Assembly (NCBI RefSeq): GCF_000482325.1
Contig: NZ_KI535295.1
Location: forward strand, 359,060-423,059
Source: Bacillus sp. UNC438CL73TsuS30
GTDB lineage: Bacteria > Bacillota > Bacilli > Bacillales > Cytobacillaceae
Direction of reading: 5' to 3'
DNA length: 64,000 bases
Shown one piece after another: positions 24,673-31,328 of this stretch (its first letter is position 1; the number at the start of each line of letters is the position of its first letter). The position numbers were made by a program, and so were the translations under genes. The notes beneath the pieces are model-generated. The model was not told where the DNA came from and searched no databases. It saw nothing but the letters and a program-made list of their open reading frames with translations.

Positions 24673-25419
24673 ATGCTCAGTTTGTTGTTCATGACCAAAA
24701 AGAAGAAAAAGACACTAGAGGAATCGGTAAAATTAATTCAGCAAGGGGACCGTATTCTACTTAATGAACTGATTGAATCATACAAGCCATTTATTGCAAA
24801 AACAGTTTCTTCTGTATGCAAAAGATATATATATGAAACGGATGATGAATTCAGCATTGGTCTTTTAGCCTTTAATGAAGCGATTGAAAAATATTCATCC
24901 GAGCGGGGAAGTTCCCTATTAAGTTTTTCTGAAGTTTTAATCAAAAGAAGAGTCATTGACTATATTCGTAAACAAACAAAAAATCAACATATAAGTCTGG
25001 ATTTCCAAACCTCATCCCTCGAAGAGGAGTCTCCCGGTACGGTAATTGTAAACGAATTATCTCTAGAAAATTATCATAAAAAGACGGATGAGCAGCTAAG
25101 AAAAGATGAAATTATTCAATTTCAACAACTGCTGAAAACCTTTGATTTAAACTTCAGTGATTTAGTGGAAAATTCTCCAAAGCATGCAGATGCACGAAAA
25201 AATGCAATTCTTACCGCCAAAATAATTGTTGATCACCCGGAGCTTAAAGAAATATTACTTGAAAAAAAACGTCTTCCCATTAAACAATTAGAAAAAATGG
25301 TAGAAACAAGCAGAAAAACAATTGAACGAAATCGTAAGTATATTATTGCAATCGCACTTATTTTATCAGGTGATTATGTTTTTCTAAAGGATTATATAAA
25401 GGGGGTGCTTGAGACATGA
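24673..25419 (+). CDS. sigI: RNA polymerase sigma factor SigI
   Basis: 248 residues from the ATG at 24673 after GAGGTGA; the frame is open further upstream but includes the promoter. A sigma-70-like region 2 is at about 20-110 (DEFSIGLLAFNEAIEKYSSE, then FSEVLIKRRVIDYIRKQ), and the SigI-specific C-terminal domain ends with PIKQLEKMVETSRKTIERNR, an HTH-like element. SigI controls heat and cell-wall stress genes in B. subtilis (251 residues there). It overlaps rsgI by 4 bases (ATGA), so the sigma factor and its anti-sigma factor are coupled. Confidence 0.92.
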   Translation: MLSLLFMTKKKKKTLEESVKLIQQGDRILLNELIESYKPFIAKTVSSVCKRYIYETDDEFSIGLLAFNEAIEKYSSERGSSLLSFSEVLIKRRVIDYIRKQTKNQHISLDFQTSSLEEESPGTVIVNELSLENYHKKTDEQLRKDEIIQFQQLLKTFDLNFSDLVENSPKHADARKNAILTAKIIVDHPELKEILLEKKRLPIKQLEKMVETSRKTIERNRKYIIAIALILSGDYVFLKDYIKGVLET

Positions 25420-26588
25420 AAAAAGGAATTGTAATGGAAATTGATGATGCGTTTCTATTGCTTTTAACCCCGGAGGGTGAATTTTTACGCGCAAGAAAAA
25501 GGAATCAGCCCTATGAAATCGGTGAAGAAATTCACTTTTTTCCCATTGAAAATAATGATTTACGTGCATCCCAATCCAGACGTTCGGTAAAAAATCTTTT
25601 CAAAATGAAACCTGTATGGGCAGGGTTAATGGTTCTCCTGTTAGTTCTTGCTTCCTTTATTCCTGCTTACCAAGATAATAAAGCGTATGCCTATATGTCG
25701 ATTGATGTAAATCCAAGTATTGAGCTTGGTGTAAATAAAAAGATGCAGGTTGTCGAATTAACAGGCTTTAATGAAGCAGGAAAGGAAATCATAGCGAATA
25801 TTCCTAACTGGCAGAAAAAGGATGTATCTGACCTCACTCAAAACCTTCTTAGCGAGATGAAAAAAAGAGGCTATTTGAATGAGCGTGAACAGGTCATTAT
25901 TTCTACCGTTCGGACGGAACAGGAAGAAAAACCGGTTGAAGATAAGCTAAAAGAAAACATTGAGGAAATTAAAGAATCAGTAAATAAACAGGATTTAGAG
26001 GCCACTGTCCTAAGTGGTTCAGAAAAAGAACGGAAAGAAGCTCATCAATTAGGGCTTACTACCGGGAAATACAAAGAAAATAAAATCCAATCGCTTCAAA
26101 GTGCTGATCAAATGGAAACAAAATGGATTAATGGAAAGTCTAAAAACCAGAAGGCAGTTCCTGCACCTATGGCACAACCCGCGTTACCGCCGGGACAGCA
26201 AAAGAAACTTGGTGGCGACAAAAATAAATCTAATAATGTCACTGTAAAAAAAGGAAAACAAATGAATCAACCTCCATCGAACCGACCACAAGGTAAGATG
26301 AAAAATAAATCGGAAAAGAAATCGAAAAAACAAGAAAAAAAGGATCACAGTTCAAAGGATTCAAAACCTGGCCATAAAAATAATTCAAATCAAAAGAAAA
26401 ATTCAAGTCATAAGAACCAAAACAATAAAGAAAACATTTCCAACCACAAGAAACAATTAAGTAATAAGAACAAATTCAATCACAAGGGAAATTCAAATCA
26501 AAAAGCAAAGGGAAAAGAGAAGCACCCTCAATCTAGCAAGACTAAAAACAGCCAAGAATCGTATCATTACAAGCATAAAAATCAGTAA
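25416..26588 (+). CDS. rsgI: Anti-sigma-I factor RsgI
   Basis: 390 residues. The cytosolic N-terminal RsgI domain (about 1-50: KKGIVMEIDDAFLLLLTPEG) binds SigI; a membrane span follows at about 64-82; the extracellular middle domain begins AYAYMSIDVNPSIELGVNKK, the known RsgI autocleavage region (NPS); the C-terminal third (about 245-390) is extremely rich in Lys, Asn, Gln and Ser. Clostridial RsgI proteins carry carbohydrate-binding sensors at this position; here it is low-complexity basic sequence, possibly contacting anionic wall polymers. Coupled to sigI and followed by a terminator. Confidence 0.92.
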   Translation: MKKGIVMEIDDAFLLLLTPEGEFLRARKRNQPYEIGEEIHFFPIENNDLRASQSRRSVKNLFKMKPVWAGLMVLLLVLASFIPAYQDNKAYAYMSIDVNPSIELGVNKKMQVVELTGFNEAGKEIIANIPNWQKKDVSDLTQNLLSEMKKRGYLNEREQVIISTVRTEQEEKPVEDKLKENIEEIKESVNKQDLEATVLSGSEKERKEAHQLGLTTGKYKENKIQSLQSADQMETKWINGKSKNQKAVPAPMAQPALPPGQQKKLGGDKNKSNNVTVKKGKQMNQPPSNRPQGKMKNKSEKKSKKQEKKDHSSKDSKPGHKNNSNQKKNSSHKNQNNKENISNHKKQLSNKNKFNHKGNSNQKAKGKEKHPQSSKTKNSQESYHYKHKNQ

Positions 26589-26618
26589 AAAGTCCGGCGA
26601 TCCTGCCGGACTTTTTTT
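26587..26618 (+). terminator. Terminator of the sigI-rsgI operon
   Basis: AAAAAGTCCGGC and GCCGGACTTTTT form a 12-bp perfect stem with a T7 tail. Confidence 0.85.
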
Positions 26619-26632
26619 AGCCAATTATGAAA

Positions 26633-26836
26633 TTATTCTTGTGAGGAATTTCCTGATAATTGTGCCTGAGCCTGCTTGACAAGTCGCTTAGTGATTTCGC
26701 CCCCAACAGAACCATTTGCCCGCGAGACTGTATCTGAACCTAAGTTTACGCCAAATTCTTGCGCAATTTCATATTTAACTTGATCCAAGTACTGTTCAAT
26801 GCCAGGAACTAATAATTTATTACTGCTATTAGCCAT
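26633..26836 (-). CDS. Alpha/beta-type small acid-soluble spore protein
   Basis: 67 residues from the ATG at 26836, which follows AAGGAG at the right distance; the extra three upstream codons are not needed. The hallmark GPR protease site is visible as [15 protein letters not shown], followed by [20 protein letters not shown], the second conserved SASP block. Alpha/beta SASPs coat spore DNA, protect it from UV and supply amino acids at outgrowth. Expression is expected from SigG. Convergent with rsgI. Confidence 0.95.
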   Translation of the reverse strand: MANSSNKLLVPGIEQYLDQVKYEIAQEFGVNLGSDTVSRANGSVGGEITKRLVKQAQAQLSGNSSQE

Positions 26837-26858
26837 AATCGTCAACTCCTTAAAATCG

Positions 26859-26881
26859 TTACAGAGAAAAAATCTCTGTAA
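26859..26881 (-). other. Hairpin between the DUF3905-like gene and the SASP gene
   Basis: TTACAGAGA and TCTCTGTAA pair perfectly around a TTTTTT loop (minus-strand reading), without a downstream T run. It lies directly before the SASP ribosome site and may stabilise or process the SASP mRNA. Confidence 0.5.
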
Positions 26882-26955
26882 GCATAGTATTTTTCATCGC
26901 TTTATTTTCATGAGTGGTAATGTTTTTCGGATATGGATATCTTAGAAAGATTAAT

Positions 26956-27309
26956 TTAGTCTGTTCCCTTTCCAACATCCTTCGAAGGGTGCATAAAAGG
27001 GTAGGCTTTTGGTTTCCGTTTACTCTCAAGTAATTCCTTATTTTCGGTTGTATTCCATCCGATATCGTTTGTTGGATGAACCCACTCGTCTCCTGCCATA
27101 ATTTCAGGATCTGTTTCATCGGTCCAATTTTCTAAAGGAGAATTTTCAGATGCATACATACTGTCACCAATCACTACCCCATGCTTGTTAACAAATGGTA
27201 TTTCCATTTTTATACCAGTACCCTCAAAACTCGGAGCACTGATTTGATGCGGCAAGGTTTCATCTATATCCAATGGTTTTAGAGATTTTTCGCGATTTTG
27301 CTTCGTCAT
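26956..27309 (-). CDS. Hypothetical protein, probably DUF3905 family
   Basis: 117 residues, acidic, no signal or membrane segment. The conserved-looking centre IMAGDEWVHPTNDIGWNTTE, then KELLE, is what I recall of the DUF3905 family of sporulating bacilli; the family name is from memory. Start ATG follows AAAGGAGTGA. It lies upstream of and in the same direction as the SASP gene, separated by 119 bases that include a hairpin (26859-26881), so a sporulation context is likely but not shown. Confidence 0.65.
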   Translation of the reverse strand: MTKQNREKSLKPLDIDETLPHQISAPSFEGTGIKMEIPFVNKHGVVIGDSMYASENSPLENWTDETDPEIMAGDEWVHPTNDIGWNTTENKELLESKRKPKAYPFMHPSKDVGKGTD

Positions 27310-27443
27310 GAATCATTCACTCCTTTTTCTTATATTTTCCTACAGCAAAGAAAATTTATATTAAGAAAAAAAAGGAAATGAATGATTATTATTGTTTGAT
27401 AAAAACTACTTGGGTAAGATTATTTTTTTGGGAGGATTATACG

Positions 27444-27608
27444 ATGGCAAAAAGGAAAGCAGAAGTTAATGCAGTTGAAAAGTATTCTAAAACCCCACAT
27501 AAAAATGTTCAGGAAAGTGAATTTTCAGCAGAATTTTCTCATGGGGAAGATGATCATTTAAAGGGTGCCAATCGAAATTCCAAATTAGGAAGAAAGGGAA
27601 GAGGGTAA
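27444..27608 (+). CDS. Small basic hydrophilic protein, 54 residues
   Basis: Start ATG at 27444 follows GGGAGGA; an upstream in-frame ATG at 27378 has no such site. The product opens MAKRKAEVNAVEKYSK and ends NRNSKLGRKGRG, rich in Lys, Arg, Glu and His, without hydrophobic segments. No family recognised, but composition and neighbours (SASP and DUF3905-like genes) suggest a minor spore protein. Its TAA overlaps the ATG of the next small gene. Confidence 0.6.
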   Translation: MAKRKAEVNAVEKYSKTPHKNVQESEFSAEFSHGEDDHLKGANRNSKLGRKGRG

Positions 27609-27745
27609 TGAAGCCAGGCAGCAGGGCACAAATTCCGAAAGAAGAATTCAGCATTGAATTTGGAGATGTAAACGGGACAAAGCTGTTTGAAACACTTCAA
27701 ATACCAAATAAAAATAAGAAGAAAACAGAGGGTAAAAAACAATAA
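27608..27745 (+). CDS. Small hydrophilic protein, 45 residues, coupled to the preceding gene
   Basis: The ATG shares a base with the TAA of the upstream small gene, and the ribosome site would be the GGAAGAGGG at that gene's end. The product begins MKPGSRAQIPKEEFSIEFGD, contains KLFETLQIPNK and ends in a Lys-rich tail. The EFSIEFGD segment echoes EFSAEFSHGE in the upstream protein, so the two may be related. No family known. The terminator directly after supports a real two-gene unit. Confidence 0.55.
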   Translation: MKPGSRAQIPKEEFSIEFGDVNGTKLFETLQIPNKNKKKTEGKKQ

Positions 27746-27747
27746 AA

Positions 27748-27799
27748 AGCCGGCTTTAAGTCGGCTTAGGCTGTCGAAAAAATTCGATAGCCTTTATTT
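27748..27799 (+). terminator. Double hairpin terminator region
   Basis: AAGCCG/CGGCTT (27748-27767) is followed at once by GGCTGTCGAA/TTCGATAGCC (27769-27792) and TTTATTTG. The second hairpin is the likely terminator. Confidence 0.65.
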
Positions 27800-27860
27800 G
27801 TTTACTTACTTTAACAATTCTATAAGGTATTTGATTAATATATAGGGTGTTCTACAGGTC

Positions 27861-27980
27861 CGTTGATTTCCGCTCCAGGCACTTCGCTTTCCGCGGGCGT
27901 TCCGGGGAGCCTCCTCGTCGGGGGTCTCCCCTGCCCCGTACTCCCGCAGGAGTCTCCGTGCCTTACGCTCCAATCAACAG
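27861..27980. repeat. GC-rich 120-bp dispersed element, full copy
   Basis: Begins CGTTGATTTCCGCTCCAGGC and ends GCTCCAATCAACAG; the ends are inverted (GTTGATT / AATCAAC) and the interior is an imperfect GC-rich palindrome (CCGCGGGCG, CCCGCAGGAG). GC content is far above the surroundings. I recall this sequence type as common in Bacillus genomes, a recollection not verified here. It ends about 10 bases before the IS1182 remnant frame opens. Confidence 0.65.
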
Positions 27981-27986
27981 GTGTTT

Positions 27987-28235
27987 TCAATAAAGATTAC
28001 ATCTCCCAATAAGTATTTAAAAGTAAGTGGTAGCCAAAAGAGTCTAATCCAAAGTAAATTTGAATTCATTTCTATCGATGAATTAATCCCGGACCACCAC
28101 CTTCTTCGCCTGATTGACAAATTTATAGATTTTTCCTTTCTCCTAGAATAAGTTAGTCCACTTTTATATGAAGGATAAAGGCCGCCCATCTGATTCCCTT
28201 ATTCTTTTTGGCTGGTTTCATAAAAACTGTATTTT
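27987..28235 (+). pseudogene. N-terminal remnant of an IS1182-type transposase
   Basis: Forward frames encode KFEFISIDELIPDHHLLRLI and DKFIDFSFLLE, the recognisable start of IS1182-family transposases, then a stop at 28149. After a one-base frame change comes KDKGRPSDSLILFGW (28165 onward), the next conserved block (GRPSIDPVxLF in intact copies). There is no start codon at the expected place, and the sequence then diverges before the tandem repeats. The gene is clearly dead. Confidence 0.7.
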
Positions 28236-28280
28236 TAGAATTGATTAAAGGGCATGTTGATTCGGACAATCGTCACTGAA

Positions 28281-28640
28281 ATCAACAACCCTGTCTGAAT
28301 CAGGGCTCCATTCGGACTCGACTATCTTTGATATCAACAACCCTGTCTGAATCAGGGCTCCATTCGGACTCGACTATCTTTGATATCAACAACCCTGTCT
28401 GAATCAGGGCTCCATTCGGACTCGATCAGCTTGAAAATCAAAAACCCTGTCTAAATTAGGGCTTCATTTGGACTTGAATGGCTCTGAAATCAACAACCCA
28501 GTCTGAATTAGGGCTCCATTCGGACTCAATCATCTTCGAAATCAGCAACCCTGTCTGAATTAGGGTTCCATACGGACTCAATCATCTTTGAATTAAACAA
28601 GCCTGTCTGAATCAGGGCTCCATTTGGACTCGATCGCCTT
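28281..28640. repeat. Seven tandem copies of a 52-bp unit containing a conserved inverted repeat
   Basis: Units start at 28281, 28333, 28385, 28437, 28489, 28541 and 28593, an exact 52-base period; the last is slightly short. About 41 bases are conserved (ATCAACAACCCTGTCTGAAT, then CAGGGCTCCATTCGGACTC) and about 11 vary. Each has two overlapping, mutually exclusive stems: CCCTG/CAGGG and GTCTGAAT/ATTCGGAC. In unit 4 both arms of the second stem change together (GTCTAAAT/ATTTGGAC). 52 is not a multiple of three, so it is not coding. Confidence 0.9.
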
Positions 28641-28649
28641 GGCAAGAGA

Positions 28650-28885
28650 AATTAAAATGAACATTGCCTATCGTTGGTTTTTGACTTAAAGTGTAGGATT
28701 GGGTTTCACATTATTCTACGATTAGTTGGAATCGTCGCACGCAGTTATTTCAAGATATTTTTAATAAGGATGTCTCCAAGCTATGAATCGCAAAATGGTT
28801 GGAATACGTGTTGTATTTTGATTTTCAACCCATTAAAAGGTAACGTCAATAAGCAGAAGGTTGCAAAGAAAGAGAGAAAGTAGAG
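28650..28885 (+). pseudogene. Middle-region remnant of the same IS1182-type transposase
   Basis: MNIAYRWFL at 28656 onward matches the IS1182 block that normally follows the GRPSID region. After a frame change come HYSTISWNRRTQLFQDIFNK (28710-28769) and WLEYVLYFDF, corresponding to the HxSTIxxNRxRRF and VLYTDST blocks. Several stops and shifts are present. The segment between this and the N-terminal remnant is replaced by the 52-bp array. Confidence 0.65.
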
Positions 28886-28984
28886 GGTTTTGAATATTTT
28901 AGGTGGATATAAGGCTATTAAAGAGGATTGAACGAAATCTGGAAATAGCTGTACAAGGAAAAAAAGGTAAGGTTAATCGCTTAT

Positions 28985-29080
28985 TTAAATTGAGAAAAAT
29001 GTTTTTTAATTTAGGAAATAAAAAAATTGCAACACACTTAGTCAGATTGGAAAGGGTGTGTTGCAATAATTTTGTTGAGT
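28985..29080 (+). pseudogene. Possible C-terminal remnant of the transposase
   Basis: The frame encoding FNLGNKKIATHLVRLERV resembles the end of IS1182 transposases (NxKKxAxHLxRLxR, from memory). An inverted repeat (TTGCAACACAC / GTGTGTTGCAA) spans 29027-29067. Tentative. Confidence 0.35.
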
Positions 29081-29086
29081 CACTCC

Positions 29087-29126
29087 CTGTTGATTGGAGC
29101 AAAGCACCTAGAGCGGAAATCAACAG
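29087..29126. repeat. Collapsed 40-bp copy of the GC-rich element, opposite orientation
   Basis: CTGTTGATTGGAGC is followed by AAAGCACCTAG and then AGCGGAAATCAACAG. Both termini of the 120-bp element are kept, reverse-complemented, and about 80 interior bases are missing. With the full copy it brackets the whole IS remnant. Confidence 0.65.
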
Positions 29127-29183
29127 GCCCCTTAGCATGGAAAGTCTTTTAATAAAAATCGGTATTTAAGTTTTAGAAAGAAT

Positions 29184-29218
29184 GAAAAATTGCCGAGAAA
29201 TATAATCTTTCTCGACAA
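29184..29218 (-). terminator. Terminator after the radical SAM gene
   Basis: On the minus strand TTGTCGAGAAA pairs with TTTCTCGGCAA around seven bases, followed by TTTTTC. Confidence 0.8.
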
Positions 29219-29243
29219 TCTGAGGCCGGGTTAAAGCGGATGA

Positions 29244-30989
29244 CTATTTTTCCTTGAAAGAGAAAATCACCGTTTCTTCATTTGTCGGGTTAAAGTAGGC
29301 AACTAAACAGGTTGGATGGAAAACAAATCTTCCTGATGCCAGATACTCCTTAAGGTCAAAGGAAAGTTTCTCAAGCATGGTATGCTTAAATAAATCTTTT
29401 TCTTCAAGCCCTAAATCTATAAAAGACTGTCCTAAAAAGGAAGGAAACTCTGAGATTTGTTTATAAATTTTTACGCGCTCCTCTTTTGTGAAACTCTGTT
29501 CCCACCAGGGCTTCCTTGGTTTATATTTATGATGGATCAAATAGTCGTATTTCATCAGTCCGATTACGATTTCCAAGTCCTTTATAGAGATATGTTCTAA
29601 GAAGGAATGCAGTCTACGGAATAAGTCCTCCAATTGATGGCCGATTCTTGACCATCCTTGTTCATCCCAGAAGGTTCCAAATTGTTGGAAGAAATCAAAT
29701 GGTGAAGAAAAGACATTTGTAACTAAATATTCTACCGTCAGGTCCATTCGATGGTCGTTCCAATATTTTTCTAATACATCTTCCACTTGTTTTATTTTGA
29801 CAATGTCATCAAAAGAAAGTACGTTATTCCCCAAAATTTCATAAGGCGAATGGTCCATATAGGTATACCCATGGTCATTCGCACGAAGCCGTACTCCGGT
29901 TCCTCTGAGCATTTTTAAAAATCCAAGTTGTAACTCCTCTGGCCGCATTTCAAAAACATCATTAAACGTTTTTCGGAAGGAATTGTAATCTTCTTCCGGC
30001 AGGCCGGCAATTAAATCAAGATGCTGATCAATTTTACCGCCATCTTTAACCATCGTTACCGTTCGAGTTAACTTTGTAAAATTTTGTTTTCGCATGACCA
30101 GTTCATTTGTAAAGTCATTGGTGGATTGAACACCTATTTCAAAGCGGAATAATCCTTTCGGTGCCTCTTGATTGAGAAAATCAATGACTTCTGGACGCAT
30201 AATATCTGCAGTGATTTCAAATTGGAATACCGTCCCTGGTAGGTGTTCATCGATCAAAAAGCGAAACATTTCCATTGCGTAACTTCTACTGATATTGAAG
30301 GTACGATCGACAAACTTAATCGTTTTGGCACCGTTTTCCATTAAATAACGAATATCCTCTTTAATTTTTTCTCTCTCAAAATAGCGAACCCCGACTTCGA
30401 TAGAGGATAAGCAAAATTGGCAGCTAAACGGACAACCACGGCTTGTTTCAATATAGGAGACACGTTTGCCCAGATGCGGGATATCTTCTTCAAAGCGGTA
30501 GGGTGAGGGGAGCTCTTTTAAATCAAGCTTATTCATTTGCGGCGTAATCACCACTTGACCCTCATTCCGGTATGCTATGCCAGGGACATTGCGATAGTCT
30601 TTGTTTGTTTCAACTTCTGAAAGAAGCTGCTTAAAGGTTTGTTCTCCTTCGCCCATCACAATAAAATCGACCTGAGGAATTTTTTCCATCCATTCCGATG
30701 TATCATAGGAAACTTCAGGACCCCCAAAAACAATGATAATGGAAGGATCGATTTTTTTAAGCATGTTTACGACTTTAATTGTTTCTTCTATATTCCAAAT
30801 ATAACAGCTGAATCCAATAACATCCGGCTTTTGCTGATAGAGGTCGGTGACAATATTCATGACCGGGTCTTTTATCGTATATTCTTTAATTTTTATATTA
30901 TATTCAGGCAAAGCATAAGCCTTTAAATAACGAATTGCCAGGTTCGTATGAATATACTTGGCATTTAAAGTAGTACAAATGACTTTCAT
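29244..30989 (-). CDS. B12-binding-domain radical SAM protein with DUF4080 C-terminus
   Basis: 581 residues. The N-terminal cobalamin-binding-like domain (about 1-140) contains PDVIGFSCYIWN and IIIVFGGPEVSYD; the radical SAM domain has the cluster cysteines C186, C190 and C193 (RGCPFSCQFC) and continues with FVDRTFN, GLFRFEIGVQS and HLDLIAGLPEED; DUF4080 fills about 380-575. Family members are predicted to methylate or otherwise modify unactivated carbons or a tRNA; this subgroup is uncharacterised. Start ATG follows AAGGAG. It is a single-gene unit next to the IS-remnant region. Confidence 0.85.
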   Translation of the reverse strand: MKVICTTLNAKYIHTNLAIRYLKAYALPEYNIKIKEYTIKDPVMNIVTDLYQQKPDVIGFSCYIWNIEETIKVVNMLKKIDPSIIIVFGGPEVSYDTSEWMEKIPQVDFIVMGEGEQTFKQLLSEVETNKDYRNVPGIAYRNEGQVVITPQMNKLDLKELPSPYRFEEDIPHLGKRVSYIETSRGCPFSCQFCLSSIEVGVRYFEREKIKEDIRYLMENGAKTIKFVDRTFNISRSYAMEMFRFLIDEHLPGTVFQFEITADIMRPEVIDFLNQEAPKGLFRFEIGVQSTNDFTNELVMRKQNFTKLTRTVTMVKDGGKIDQHLDLIAGLPEEDYNSFRKTFNDVFEMRPEELQLGFLKMLRGTGVRLRANDHGYTYMDHSPYEILGNNVLSFDDIVKIKQVEDVLEKYWNDHRMDLTVEYLVTNVFSSPFDFFQQFGTFWDEQGWSRIGHQLEDLFRRLHSFLEHISIKDLEIVIGLMKYDYLIHHKYKPRKPWWEQSFTKEERVKIYKQISEFPSFLGQSFIDLGLEEKDLFKHTMLEKLSFDLKEYLASGRFVFHPTCLVAYFNPTNEETVIFSFKEK

Positions 30990-31096
30990 TCGATTTCTCC
31001 TTAATTATAATAAATAACATTTAATTATAACCCATTCTTGGCTAATAGAGTAGATGTTAAACAGATGAAGTGGTAGGGAACAGATTGAATTGTCCC

Positions 31097-31214
31097 TGTT
31101 ATACAACAGTCTTAGGTCTGTTATATAATTGTGGAAACGCTTCAAAGCTATTTGTATTAAGGTCTTTTTATAAAAATTTCAAAGTGTTATAAGAAAATGT
31201 TTGTATGTATAACA
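31097..31214 (+). promoter_or_regulatory. Four TGTTATA heptamers upstream of the ferredoxin oxidoreductase operon
   Basis: TGTTATA occurs at 31097, 31119 and 31185, and its complement TATAACA at 31208-31214. The last two form an inverted repeat, and the first lies in CTGTTATACAACAG, whose CTGTT/AACAG arms are palindromic. A cre-like TGGAAACGCTTCAA at 31132-31145 sits between them with mismatches. Operator function is inference. Confidence 0.35.
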
Positions 31215-31286
31215 TTTGTCACAGACCTACTAGAAACAATTGCCTTACAATACTCTTGGGGAAGTTAATCTATTTTACTTTTTTAT

Positions 31287-31308
31287 AAAAAGCATTTCGA
31301 TGCTTTTT
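31287..31308 (+). other. Hairpin with TTCG loop immediately before the oxidoreductase ribosome site
   Basis: AAAAAGCAT and ATGCTTTTT pair perfectly around TTCG, ending about ten bases before GGGAGGGG. It looks like a weak terminator or leader hairpin and could attenuate or stabilise the operon mRNA. The remainder of the 339-base gap upstream holds the heptamers and no gene. Confidence 0.5.
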
Positions 31309-31328
31309 GTCTATCGGGAGGGGATACT

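Noticed and set aside
26859..26881. Terminator for the DUF3905-like gene
   Set aside because: The stem is perfect but no T run follows on the minus strand; recorded as a hairpin only.
28281..28640. CRISPR array
   Set aside because: The repeat is about 41 bases and the variable part only about 11, two of them identical, and there are no cas genes nearby. This is a plain tandem repeat.
28674..28883. 69-residue forward ORF
   Set aside because: It runs in a different frame across the IS1182 remnant; the transposase-like motifs are in the other frames.
28903..29169. 88-residue forward ORF
   Set aside because: Its C-terminal third is encoded by the 40-bp repeat and its middle looks like transposase debris; no ribosome site.
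31132..31145. cre site before the oxidoreductase operon
   Set aside because: TGGAAACGCTTCAA misses the consensus at three positions, including the terminal CA, so it is only noted with the heptamers.
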